Below, in pieces: positions 1 to 6,320 of a stretch of 7,180 nt of DNA. Where the stretch lies: contig DHWS01000173.1 in the NCBI GenBank assembly GCA_002413305.1, forward strand, positions 54,088 through 61,267. Reading direction: 5' to 3'. This DNA comes from Actinobacteria bacterium UBA5176 (GTDB lineage Bacteria > Actinomycetota > UBA4738). The position numbers were made by a program, and so were the translations under genes. The notes under the pieces were generated by a model, which saw only the letters and a list, made by a program, of their open reading frames with translations, ran no database searches and was not told the origin of the DNA. The stretch's first letter is position 1, and each line of letters starts with the position of its first letter.

Positions 1-138
1 CGCAAGCGGAAGCTGCTCGAGAAGCAGAAGGAGGGGAAGCGCCGGATGCGACGGGTGGGGCGGGTCGACGTGCCCCAGGAGGCGTTCATCGCGGCGCTCC
101 GTATCGACCAGCAGGCCGCCGGCGGGAAACAACCATGA
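1..138 (+). CDS. lepA: LepA / elongation factor 4, C-terminal fragment
   Basis: This is the 3' end of a gene that begins before the window; 45 codons are visible, read in frame 1, ending at TGA 136-138. The visible peptide starts [18 protein letters not shown] and continues with a [15 protein letters not shown] segment, the strongly conserved basic tail of the LepA-specific C-terminal domain. LepA is a ribosome-bound translational GTPase related to EF-G; its C-terminal domain reaches towards the peptidyl-transferase centre, and the protein is linked to translation under ionic stress and to 30S biogenesis. The GTPase domains lie outside the window, so only the tail can be judged. The stop overlaps the hemW ATG in an ATGA, implying co-transcription and translational coupling. 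The lepA-hemW pair is common in Gram-positive bacteria. Confidence 0.93.
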   Translation, partial: RKRKLLEKQKEGKRRMRRVGRVDVPQEAFIAALRIDQQAAGGKQP

Positions 139-1301
139 CCGCCGGAAGAGCGAGCGGAGCCGTGAGGGAGCACGCCGTGAGGCAAGTCGTGATGGACGAG
201 GTTCGTGCAGGGCTCTACATCCACATCCCTTTCTGCCTCACTCGGTGCGGGTACTGCGATTTCAACACCTACGCCGGACTCGGCCACCTGGCGGGATCGT
301 ACGTCGAGGGTGTGACACTCGAAGCGGCCCTCGCCGGCCCGGGATGGGAGGGGGAGCGGTTCGACTCGGTGTACTTCGGCGGCGGGACGCCGACCATCCT
401 GCCGCCCGGCCAGATGGTCAGGGTACTTGACGGATGTGCGCGGGTGTTCGACCTCCTGCCCGACGCGGAGATCACCTCGGAGGCGAACCCGGACACCGTG
501 GACGAGCCGGTCCTCGCCGCGCTCCTCGATGCCGGGGTGACGCGGCTCTCAATGGGTGTGCAGTCGTTCGACACCGCCGTGCTCGAAACCTTGGAACGGG
601 TGCACTCGCCGGAGTCGTCGCGTGCAGCTTTCGCCGCCGCCCGGCGGGTCGGTTACGAGAACGTGAACCTGGACCTGATCTACGGGGCGCATGGCGAGAC
701 CGTCGAGTCCTGGCAGCGAACCATGGAAGAGGCGGCTCGCCTGGAGCCCGAGCACCTCTCCTGTTACGCGCTCACCATCGAGCCTGCCACGCCGCTCGGT
801 CGCAAGGTCGCCGCCGGGCTGCTGCCGGCCCCGGACCCCGACCTTCAGGCCGAGATGTACGACCGGGCCTGTTGCACGCTTCGCGACGCCGGCTACGAGC
901 ACTACGAGATCGCGAACTGGTCAAGGCCCGGCAAGCGCTGCCGACACAACCTGGGCTACTGGGAGGGCAAGCCCTACCTGGGGCTCGGAGCGGGGGCGCA
1001 TTCGTACCGCGACGGTCACCGGTGGTGGAACGTCCGCCCGCCCCTCCAGTATCTCGAGACCGTGGGCGCCGGACGCCTGCCCCGCGGCGGTGAGGAGTGG
1101 CTCTCCCCCGAAGATCGTCGACTCGAGCAGCTCCTCCTCGCATTGCGGACCACCTCCGGAGTCCCGCTGGCAGACGTCGAACCCTCTCGCGCCGACGAGG
1201 TCGTCCAGGCGGGGCTGGCCGAGAGAGACGGTGCGCGCCTCCGCCCCACCGAACCAGGGCTGCTCATGGCGAACGAGGTTGTTCTGAGCCTCCTCGGGTA
1301 G
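135..1301 (+). CDS. hemW: HemW, radical-SAM heme chaperone (HemN-like)
   Basis: 388 residues. The radical-SAM cluster motif is [10 protein letters not shown], with cysteines at 34, 38 and 41 and Phe43 where true HemN has a fourth cysteine. That replacement is typical of HemW, a heme-binding chaperone that hands heme to target proteins; the family is often mis-annotated as oxygen-independent coproporphyrinogen III oxidase. Other family landmarks are YFGGGTPT (80-87) in the SAM-binding region, SMGVQSFD (139-146), YEIANW (257-262), HNLGYW (271-276) and GLGAGAHSY (283-291). The C-terminal HemW domain ends normally, so the gene looks intact. The start is uncertain. ATG 135 overlaps the lepA stop and has a modest GGCGGG upstream. 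GTG 162 (Met10, after GGAAGAG) and ATG 192 (Met20) would remove a non-conserved leader, since family similarity begins near residue 26. Cytosolic; no signal peptide. Confidence 0.93.
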   Translation: MTAGRASGAVREHAVRQVVMDEVRAGLYIHIPFCLTRCGYCDFNTYAGLGHLAGSYVEGVTLEAALAGPGWEGERFDSVYFGGGTPTILPPGQMVRVLDGCARVFDLLPDAEITSEANPDTVDEPVLAALLDAGVTRLSMGVQSFDTAVLETLERVHSPESSRAAFAAARRVGYENVNLDLIYGAHGETVESWQRTMEEAARLEPEHLSCYALTIEPATPLGRKVAAGLLPAPDPDLQAEMYDRACCTLRDAGYEHYEIANWSRPGKRCRHNLGYWEGKPYLGLGAGAHSYRDGHRWWNVRPPLQYLETVGAGRLPRGGEEWLSPEDRRLEQLLLALRTTSGVPLADVEPSRADEVVQAGLAERDGARLRPTEPGLLMANEVVLSLLG

Positions 1302-1360
1302 GGGGTCGCTCATCACCGGCGAGCCGTGACCGGTCCGAGGCGTGTTCCCGGCCTCAGCTG

Positions 1361-1387
1361 CTAGCAGTCTCGGCCAGAGAGTGCTAA
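1361..1387 (+). promoter_or_regulatory. CIRCE operator (HrcA binding site)
   Basis: An inverted repeat of 9-9-9 design. The right arm GAGTGCTAA (1379-1387) matches the CIRCE consensus perfectly. The left arm CTAGCAGTC (1361-1369) matches TTAGCACTC at seven of nine positions. The spacer is exactly nine bases (1370-1378). CIRCE is the established operator of HrcA, and hrcA starts 11 bases downstream, so autoregulation of hrcA and dnaJ is the natural reading. The site directly abuts and slightly overlaps a -10-like box, where bound HrcA would block RNA polymerase. No second copy was seen in the window. Confidence 0.92.
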
Positions 1388-1391
1388 CAAT
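1386..1391 (+). promoter_or_regulatory. Candidate -10 element of the hrcA promoter
   Basis: AACAAT matches TATAAT at four of six positions and is preceded by TGC, resembling an extended -10. It overlaps the last two bases of CIRCE, as expected for a repressed promoter. No convincing -35 hexamer lies 16-19 bases upstream, a stretch occupied by the left CIRCE arm. A transcript from this box would start about seven bases downstream, at or next to the hrcA ATG (1398), giving a leaderless mRNA. The assignment is inferred from position and a weak motif. Confidence 0.4.
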
Positions 1392-1397
1392 AGGGAC

Positions 1398-2456
1398 ATG
1401 GCAACTACCTCCGCCCGCGCATCCGGGCAGCTGAGCGAGCGGAAAGCCGCGATCCTGCGGGCGCTGGTCCGCCAGTACATCCGGACGGGCGAGCCGGTGG
1501 GGAGCGAGATGCTCGCTTCGACGTCGGGCCTCCGCGTCAGCCCGGCCACGATCCGAAATGAGCTGGCGGCGCTCGAGGAGCTCGGCTACCTGACCCAGCC
1601 GCACACCTCGGCCGGGCGCGCGCCCACCCATCTCGCCTACCGCTTCTTCGTCGACCTGCTTCCGTCCCGTCCGCACCTGCGGGGCTCCGAACGCCTGGCG
1701 GTCGTCCAGTTCTTCGAGGAGGCGCTGGCCGACGTCGACGAGATCCTGCGGGGCACCACGCTGTTGCTGTCTCGCCTGACCCGTTACGCATCCCTGGCAT
1801 TGGCCCCCAGCCTCAAGGAGAGCGTGATCGCGCGGTGCGAGCTGATCGGGCTAGGTTCGTCCACGCTCCTCCTGGTCGTGTTCGACAACGGCCGGGTCGA
1901 GAAACGGCTGGTCGACGTTCCCGAGGACGCAACGGAGGAGGACCTCGAACGGGTCTCGCGGTCGCTGTCCTCGGCCTTTCGGGGCATGACGGTCGGCGCG
2001 GCGAAGCAGGAGGCCGATCGAAATGCCGCCGCCACCCGGGAGCCCGACGCGGCGGTTCTGCGCAAGGTCGGCGGGGCACTCGGTTCGATCGACGCGGCGG
2101 CCGAAGCCGAGCACGTCCTGCTCGGGGGCGTGGCGAACATCGCCGGCGAGGGCGCGTTCGACCGCCGGGAGACGGTCCGGGAGGTCTACGAAGCGCTGGA
2201 GCGCGAATCCGCCCTGCTGCATCTTCTCCGCGAGGCCGCGTCGACTCCGCCCGTGAGCGTGATGATTGGCGCGGAGAACTCCATCCCGGGGATGTTGGAG
2301 GCCAGCGTGGTCGCCGCGCCGTTCGGGGCGGGGGGTGGGGCGATGGGGACCATCGGCGTCATCGGGCCGCTCCGCATGGACTACGAATCGGCGATCTCGG
2401 CGGTCCGGATCGTCGCGGAACGACTGTCCGCGGCGGTCGAGGCGCTGCGGAGCTGA
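1398..2456 (+). CDS. hrcA: HrcA, heat-inducible transcriptional repressor
   Basis: 352 residues, full length for the family. The N-terminal winged-helix DNA-binding domain spans about 10-85 and carries the diagnostic SPATIRNELAALEELGYL (48-65) followed by PHTSAGRAPTHLAYRFFVD (68-86). A central dimerisation/insert region follows, and the C-terminal GAF-like part holds the signature GAENSIPGMLEASVVAAPFG (291-310), the glycine run AGGGAMGTIGVIGP (311-324) and RMDYESAISAVRIVAERL (326-343). HrcA binds CIRCE and represses chaperone operons; in other bacteria its activity depends on GroEL. The operator just upstream points to autoregulation. The ATG at 1398 is the only reasonable start, though its Shine-Dalgarno-like AGGG (1392-1395) is only two bases away, too close for ordinary use. 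This agrees with leaderless initiation. dnaJ follows after 54 bases. Confidence 0.97.
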   Translation: MATTSARASGQLSERKAAILRALVRQYIRTGEPVGSEMLASTSGLRVSPATIRNELAALEELGYLTQPHTSAGRAPTHLAYRFFVDLLPSRPHLRGSERLAVVQFFEEALADVDEILRGTTLLLSRLTRYASLALAPSLKESVIARCELIGLGSSTLLLVVFDNGRVEKRLVDVPEDATEEDLERVSRSLSSAFRGMTVGAAKQEADRNAAATREPDAAVLRKVGGALGSIDAAAEAEHVLLGGVANIAGEGAFDRRETVREVYEALERESALLHLLREAASTPPVSVMIGAENSIPGMLEASVVAAPFGAGGGAMGTIGVIGPLRMDYESAISAVRIVAERLSAAVEALRS

Positions 2457-2497
2457 TCGCCGGGGTCGGGTTGGGCGGGGGTGCGTTCGACCGCCGG

Positions 2498-2503
2498 TAC
2501 ACT
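2498..2503 (+). promoter_or_regulatory. Candidate -10 element just before dnaJ
   Basis: TACACT fits the TAnnnT pattern of actinobacterial -10 boxes and matches TATAAT at four of six positions. It ends seven bases before the dnaJ ATG, so the first transcribed base would be 2510 or 2511. No good -35 sits at 16-19 bases; TTGGGC (2471-2476) is 21 bases away. The purine run GGAG (2505-2508) is only two bases from the ATG. It could be a secondary promoter giving dnaJ leaderless transcripts besides read-through from hrcA, or a chance match. Confidence 0.35.
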
Positions 2504-2510
2504 CGGAGCG

Positions 2511-3635
2511 ATGGCTCGGGTTCCTGACCTGTACGGCCTGCTCGGCGTCAACCGGGAGGCCACCGATGACGAGATCAAGCGCGCCTATCGCAAGCTGGCC
2601 CGCGAGCTGCACCCTGACGTGAACGGAGACCCCGAAGTCCAGCGGCGGTTCAAGGAGATCACCGCCGCGTACGACACGCTGAAGGATCCGGGCAAGCGCC
2701 GCCGATACGATCTGTTCGGCGCGGCCGGCGCGCCTGGACAGGCCCCGGACTTCTTCAACATGGGCGACATGGGCGACCTGTTCGACGTGTTCTTCGGCGG
2801 GGGGATGGGCGGCGCGGGGCGGCGGAGGTCGCGGCGGCGGTCCCGGACCGAACGCGGCCCGGACCTGCAGGTCTTGCTCACGCTGTCGTTCGAGGAAGCG
2901 GTGTTCGGCGTGGCCAAGGACGTCGACGTGGACACGCTGGAGCAGTGCACCCGCTGCGGCGGGACCGGGTGCGAGCCGGGCACGCATCCTTCGCGGTGCA
3001 CGGGCTGCGGCGGTTCGGGCGAGATGCAGAACGTCTCGCGGAGCATGTTCGGCACGGTCATGACGGCCCGGCCGTGCACGGTGTGCGACGGGACCGGGGA
3101 GGAGATCGCCGCCCCGTGCCGGCAATGCCGCGGCGACGGCCGGGTGCAGGGTCTCCGGTCGGTCCACGTCGAGGTCCCGGCCGGAGTCGAGAACGGGATG
3201 GAGCTGCGCGTGTTGTCCGCCGGGGCCAACGGGCGAGCCGGAGGAGGCGCCGGAGACCTGTACGTGGCGCTCAGCGTCCAGCCACACCCGGTCTTCGAGC
3301 GCAAGGGTCAGGACCTGGTCTGCGCGCTGCAGGTGGCCATGACCCAGGCCGCGCTGGGCGCGGACCTGGAGATCCCAACCATCGACGGCGAACCCGAGCA
3401 CGTCCATCTGGACCCCGGCGTCGAGTCGGGCACGGTGCTCCGGCTGCGGGGGCACGGCGTCCCCCACCTCGGACGCCGCGGCCGGGGCGATCTGTACGTC
3501 ACGGTGCAGGTCGAGACGCCGAAGCCGAAGACGAAGGAGGAGCGCGAGCTGCTCGAGCGCCTGGCGCAGTTGCGAGGCGAGCGTCCGACGAAGGGCGAAG
3601 GCCTGGCGGGCAAGCTCCGCAAGCTGCTGCAGTGA
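2511..3635 (+). CDS. dnaJ: DnaJ co-chaperone (actinobacterial DnaJ2 type)
   Basis: 374 residues from ATG 2511. The J domain (about 6-68) has HPD at 34-36 and the usual EIKRAYRKLARELHPDV helix II. A short, atypical Gly/Phe linker (about 70-102) is followed by an Arg-rich stretch RRRSRRRSR (104-112). Four zinc-binding CxxCxGxG-type repeats begin at Cys146, Cys163, Cys189 and Cys203, the last reading CRQCRGDG. Two C-terminal substrate-binding domains (about 212-340) follow, ending in a Lys/Glu-rich tail. DnaJ delivers unfolded clients to DnaK and stimulates its ATPase. An in-frame GTG at 2481 would add ten residues unlike the family, whose N-terminus begins right before the J domain, so ATG 2511 is preferred. 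No dnaK or grpE is adjacent, as is typical for the second DnaJ of Actinomycetota. CIRCE upstream of hrcA probably controls it. Confidence 0.96.
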   Translation: MARVPDLYGLLGVNREATDDEIKRAYRKLARELHPDVNGDPEVQRRFKEITAAYDTLKDPGKRRRYDLFGAAGAPGQAPDFFNMGDMGDLFDVFFGGGMGGAGRRRSRRRSRTERGPDLQVLLTLSFEEAVFGVAKDVDVDTLEQCTRCGGTGCEPGTHPSRCTGCGGSGEMQNVSRSMFGTVMTARPCTVCDGTGEEIAAPCRQCRGDGRVQGLRSVHVEVPAGVENGMELRVLSAGANGRAGGGAGDLYVALSVQPHPVFERKGQDLVCALQVAMTQAALGADLEIPTIDGEPEHVHLDPGVESGTVLRLRGHGVPHLGRRGRGDLYVTVQVETPKPKTKEERELLERLAQLRGERPTKGEGLAGKLRKLLQ

Positions 3636-3639
3636 GGCC

Positions 3640-4389
3640 GTGACCGCTCCTCACTTCTTCGTTTGGGGCGAAACCTTGCAACCCGGCCTCAGCATCCTGC
3701 TCGCGGAGGAGGACACCCATCACGCGTCGCGTGTACTCCGTCTGCGGGAAGGCGAAGAGATCACCATCGCGGACGACCGGGGAGCGGTCGCCGACGCGCA
3801 CGTGATCGGCTTTCCGGACCAGCGGGTGTTGGCGCTGGTGGACGCCGTCCGGAGGGTACCGAGGGCCCAGCCATTGGTCCACGTCGTGCTCGCGCCGCCA
3901 AAGGGCGATCGGCTCACGTGGGCTGTACAGAAGACAACCGAAGTGGGGGCGGACGCGATCTCGCTCATGGCATGCGAGAGGGGAGTACGAGACTGGCCGA
4001 CCCCTGACCGTTCGGAGCGGACCCACCTGCGGCTCAGCCGCGTTGCCAGAGAGTCGAGTATGCAGGCGCGGCGGCCCTTCCTGACGCAGGTCGGGTGGTT
4101 CGGGGACCTTCGCGAGGTGTTGAGCACGTTCGATCGCCTCACCGGCGATCGGATCGTGATGCTGCACGAGTCGGCGAGCGCCCGCCTCTCCCACGTCTCC
4201 TGGGATGTCCTTCCTCGCATGGTGGTCCTGCTGATCGGACCTGAGGGCGGGTTCAGTCCTTCAGAGGTGGATCTGGCCGGGTCGATCGGCGCCTCCATAG
4301 CCTCTCTCGGCCCGCCCATCCTTCGAACCGAGACCGCGGCCGTCGTGGGCGCGACGCTCGCGTTGGCTCGGTACGGGCGGCTGGGCTAG
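3640..4389 (+). CDS. rsmE: RsmE, 16S rRNA (uracil1498-N3)-methyltransferase
   Basis: 249 residues, normal length. It methylates N3 of U1498 in 16S rRNA of the 30S subunit, using S-adenosylmethionine and a SPOUT trefoil-knot fold. The N-terminal PUA-like RNA-binding domain contains HHASRVLRLREGEEITIAD (27-45). KGDRLTWAVQKTTEVGADAI (88-107) is the RsmE hallmark. The knot motifs are IGPEGGFSPSEVD (199-211) and LGPPILRTETAAVVGATLA (223-241). It starts at GTG 3640, four bases after the dnaJ TGA; the stop region itself supplies GAGG, only two bases from the GTG, so initiation probably relies on coupling to dnaJ translation. The gene therefore belongs to the hrcA-dnaJ transcript and may share heat-shock control. 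Residues 112-150 are less conserved but the frame is continuous. Confidence 0.94.
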   Translation: MTAPHFFVWGETLQPGLSILLAEEDTHHASRVLRLREGEEITIADDRGAVADAHVIGFPDQRVLALVDAVRRVPRAQPLVHVVLAPPKGDRLTWAVQKTTEVGADAISLMACERGVRDWPTPDRSERTHLRLSRVARESSMQARRPFLTQVGWFGDLREVLSTFDRLTGDRIVMLHESASARLSHVSWDVLPRMVVLLIGPEGGFSPSEVDLAGSIGASIASLGPPILRTETAAVVGATLALARYGRLG

Positions 4390-4392
4390 GCT
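4363..4392 (+). promoter_or_regulatory. Candidate promoter for the HIT gene
   Basis: TTGGCT (4363-4368) and TAGGCT (4387-4392) are separated by 18 bases, matching a TTGnnn-n18-TAnnnT housekeeping promoter layout. The -35 lies inside the last rsmE codons and the -10 straddles its stop. A start seven bases beyond the -10 falls at about 4399, only three bases before the ATG at 4402, so the mRNA would be leaderless or nearly so. Two degenerate hexamers can arise by chance in GC-rich sequence; spacing and position are the main support. Confidence 0.42.
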
Positions 4393-4401
4393 CGCACCGA
4401 G

Positions 4402-4755
4402 ATGAACACCATGAGCGACTGCCTGTTCTGCAAGATCGGGGCGCGAGAGGTCGAGGCCGACATCCTCCAGGCGGGCGACGACGTGGTGGCGTTCCGCGAC
4501 ATCAACCCGCAGGCCCCCACGCACGTCCTGATCATCCCGAAGGACCACCTCACGTCCATCGACGAGATCACGGCAGGCCACGGCGACCTCCTCGCCGATA
4601 TCGTGAGAACGGCCGCCCACGTCGCGAGCGCCGAGGGCATCGCCCAGAGCGGGTGGCGGCTGGTCACCAACGTCGGCCCCGACGCGGGCCAGAGCGTCCC
4701 GCACCTGCACTTCCACCTCCTGGGGGGGCGTCAGATGCGGTGGCCGCCGGGGTGA
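4402..4755 (+). CDS. HIT-family (histidine triad) nucleotide-binding protein
   Basis: 117 residues from ATG 4402. It begins near CLFCKI (Cys7, Cys10), contains FRDINPQAPTHVLIIPKDH (31-49) and ends with the histidine triad HLHFHLLGG (101-109; His101, His103, His105) and a conserved MRWPPG tail. HIT proteins of the Hint branch hydrolyse nucleoside phosphoramidates and aminoacyl-adenylates; the true cellular substrate is usually unknown. The CxxC with His49 and His101 resembles the zinc site of some bacterial relatives; this assignment is from family knowledge. The start could instead be ATG 4411 (Met4), giving the common MSDCLFCKI N-terminus; neither has a strong ribosome binding site. The gene lies 12 bases after rsmE and may be read through from it or have its own promoter. 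Soluble, cytosolic, complete. Confidence 0.93.
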   Translation: MNTMSDCLFCKIGAREVEADILQAGDDVVAFRDINPQAPTHVLIIPKDHLTSIDEITAGHGDLLADIVRTAAHVASAEGIAQSGWRLVTNVGPDAGQSVPHLHFHLLGGRQMRWPPG

Positions 4756-4770
4756 AGGCGCGGGTGCCGC

Positions 4771-4804
4771 TTGCCCCGGGGCCGTCGGCGGCCGCCCGTA
4801 TAAT
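4771..4804 (+). promoter_or_regulatory. Candidate phoH promoter
   Basis: A perfect TATAAT lies at 4799-4804, conspicuous in this GC-rich DNA and placed in the 111-bp gap between the HIT gene and phoH. The nearest -35-like hexamer, TTGCCC (4771-4776), is 22 bases away, longer than the normal 16-19, so the -35 is doubtful. Transcription from this -10 would start near 4811 and leave a leader of about 55 bases. The perfect hexamer and intergenic position support a promoter for phoH, ybeY and the CNNM gene. Confidence 0.55.
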
Positions 4805-4854
4805 CGGGACCGTCGGGGGTCGCGCCTGCCGCGGCCCTCTTTGGATGAAGGCGT

Positions 4855-4863
4855 AGGGAAGGG
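4855..4863 (+). promoter_or_regulatory. Ribosome binding site deciding the phoH TTG start
   Basis: The purine run AGGGAAGGG ends three bases before TTG 4867, and its first half is at normal Shine-Dalgarno distance. No ATG or GTG in frame lies between it and the conserved PhoH sequence, and an in-frame TGA at 4846-4848 closes the frame upstream. TTG 4867 is therefore the best start; CTG 4864 is the only unlikely alternative. Confidence 0.7.
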
Positions 4864-4866
4864 CTG

Positions 4867-5868
4867 TTGGCGGAAGCCACGACACGCACCGCACAGGTCA
4901 GGATCCTCGTCCCGGGCAGCCAGCCGATGGTGGCCCTCCTCGGACAGCGCGACGAGCTGCTGAAGCTCGTGGAGTCCGCTTTCGACTCGGAGATCCTCGT
5001 TCGAGGCAACGAGATCACGATCACCGGCGAGGAGGGCGAGGCCGAACTGGTGGCCCGGCTCTTCGAGGAGCTCCTGCTCATCCTCGGCCAGGGCCAGGTG
5101 CTCTCGGAGCTATCAGTGACGAAGACGATCGACATGATCAAGGACGACGGACCCACCCGGCCGTCACAGGTGTTCGGCGACGTGGTCCTCACCTCCCGAG
5201 GTAAGTCGCTGGCGCCGAAGACGCTCGGCCAGAAGCAGTACGTCGACGCGATCCGCCGCAACACGGTGACGTTCGCCATCGGGCCGGCCGGGACCGGCAA
5301 GACCTACCTGGCCGTGGCCACCGCCGTGAAGGCGCTCCAGGACCGCGATGTCTCGCGGATCATCCTGACCCGCCCGGCGGTCGAGGCCGGCGAGCGGCTT
5401 GGGTTCCTGCCGGGCACGCTCTACGAGAAGATCGACCCCTACCTCAAGCCGCTGTACGACGCGCTGTTCGACATGATGGATGCCGAAGCGTTCCAGCGGT
5501 TGATGATGCGGGGCACCATAGAGGTGGCCCCGCTCGCATTCATGCGGGGAAGGACCATCAACGATTCCTTCATCATCTTGGACGAGGCGCAGAACACCAC
5601 CCCCGAGCAGATGAAGATGTTCCTGACCCGGCTCGGGTTCGGCTCGAAGGTCGTGGTGAACGGCGATGTGACCCAGATCGACCTCCCCACCGCGCAACGG
5701 AGCGGCTTGGTGGTGGTGGAGGAGATCCTGGAGGGGATCGAAGGGATCGAGTTCGTCCGTCTCAGTGCCCGCGACGTGGTGCGGCACCGCATCGTGCAAA
5801 ACATCGTGGAGGCCTACCGGGCGTACGGGGAGCGCACCGGCCGCACCTCGCGCGCCGGCTCGGAGTAG
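4867..5868 (+). CDS. phoH: PhoH-family P-loop ATPase (PhoH1)
   Basis: 333 residues from TTG 4867. A non-catalytic N-terminal region (about 10-95) with a KH-like RGNEITITGEEGE segment (47-59) precedes the ATPase domain. Walker A is GPAGTGKT (139-146); the family motif RPAVEAGERLGFLPG is at 169-183; Walker B is FIILDEAQN (235-243); a sensor-like VVNGDVTQIDLP lies at 263-274. PhoH proteins are cytosolic ATPases related to superfamily 1 helicase cores; some show RNA-unwinding activity, and proximity to ybeY suggests a role in RNA metabolism or ribosome quality control. The old phosphate-starvation label comes from E. coli and should not be assumed; no clear Pho box was seen. It is followed by ybeY after two bases and is very likely the first gene of a phoH-ybeY-CNNM operon. 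No missing catalytic residue was seen. Confidence 0.95.
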   Translation: MAEATTRTAQVRILVPGSQPMVALLGQRDELLKLVESAFDSEILVRGNEITITGEEGEAELVARLFEELLLILGQGQVLSELSVTKTIDMIKDDGPTRPSQVFGDVVLTSRGKSLAPKTLGQKQYVDAIRRNTVTFAIGPAGTGKTYLAVATAVKALQDRDVSRIILTRPAVEAGERLGFLPGTLYEKIDPYLKPLYDALFDMMDAEAFQRLMMRGTIEVAPLAFMRGRTINDSFIILDEAQNTTPEQMKMFLTRLGFGSKVVVNGDVTQIDLPTAQRSGLVVVEEILEGIEGIEFVRLSARDVVRHRIVQNIVEAYRAYGERTGRTSRAGSE

Positions 5869-5870
5869 CC

Positions 5871-6320
5871 GTGGGCGAGTCCCCGCGGGGAGGCGGCTCG
5901 AACCGGCCGGCCGACCTGCGGCCCCGCGTGCTCGTGTCGAACCTGCAGGACGCGCCCGTCGACGCTGAAGGCCTTGCTGCGCTGGCCGCCCACACGTTGG
6001 AGGGGGAGGGGCGGCGAAACGTCGAGCTCTCACTGTCGTTCGTCACGCCGGCACAGATCGAAGAGCTCCACGTTCGATACCTGGACGAACCCGGCCCCAC
6101 CGACGTGCTGTCGTTCCCCATGGACGAGGAGGGCCTGCTCGGGGACGTGATCGTGTGCCCCGAAGTCGCCGCGAAGAACAACGTAGACATCGAGGCCGAG
6201 CTCCGCATGCTGGTCGTCCACGGCGTCCTGCACCTGGTCGGCTACGACCACGAGGAGGACCTCGACCGGGCTGCCATGTGGGCGAAACAGGAGGCCTACT
6301 CGGGGGTCCGGGCGCCATGA
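5871..6320 (+). CDS. ybeY: YbeY, rRNA maturation endoribonuclease
   Basis: 149 residues. The signature H3xH5xH zinc motif is HGVLHLVGYDH (117-127), with His117, His121 and His127 as metal ligands. PTDVLSFPM (76-84) and GDVIVCPEVA (91-100) are also typical. YbeY is a metal-dependent single-strand endoribonuclease needed for 16S rRNA 3'-end maturation and 70S quality control; in several bacteria it is essential or needed for stress survival. The GTG start 5871 lies two bases after the phoH stop with GGAG at 5862-5865, at good spacing. It carries a Gly/Arg/Pro-rich leader of about 19 residues before the conserved domain; GTG 5928 or 5934 would remove it but has no ribosome binding site. The stop overlaps the next ATG in ATGA, so translation is coupled. 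Confidence 0.95.
   Translation: MGESPRGGGSNRPADLRPRVLVSNLQDAPVDAEGLAALAAHTLEGEGRRNVELSLSFVTPAQIEELHVRYLDEPGPTDVLSFPMDEEGLLGDVIVCPEVAAKNNVDIEAELRMLVVHGVLHLVGYDHEEDLDRAAMWAKQEAYSGVRAP

Noticed and set aside
1315..1334. Inverted repeat ACCGG-n10-CCGGT after hemW as a possible terminator
   Set aside because: Only five base pairs, a ten-base loop and no T run; a Rho-independent terminator cannot be supported.
2154..2497. A 15-base exact repeat (GCGTTCGACCGCCGG) at 2154-2168 in hrcA and at 2483-2497 before dnaJ
   Set aside because: One copy is well-conserved coding sequence, the repeat is not symmetrical, and one such match in 7 kb of GC-rich DNA is unsurprising.
2481..2510. Longer dnaJ start at GTG 2481
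   Set aside because: It would add ten residues before the J domain that the family lacks; ATG 2511 gives the expected N-terminus.
1851..3467. A 538-codon open frame on the minus strand opposite hrcA and dnaJ, the longest open frame in the window
   Set aside because: Its sequence is Arg/Pro/Ala/Gly/His-rich with no recognisable domain, it runs across two clearly real genes and their gap, and long antisense frames are expected from high third-position GC.
4780..4793. Hairpin GGCCG-TCGG-CGGCC between the HIT gene and phoH
   Set aside because: A short GC stem with no T tract, lying inside the proposed promoter spacer; expected by chance at this GC content.
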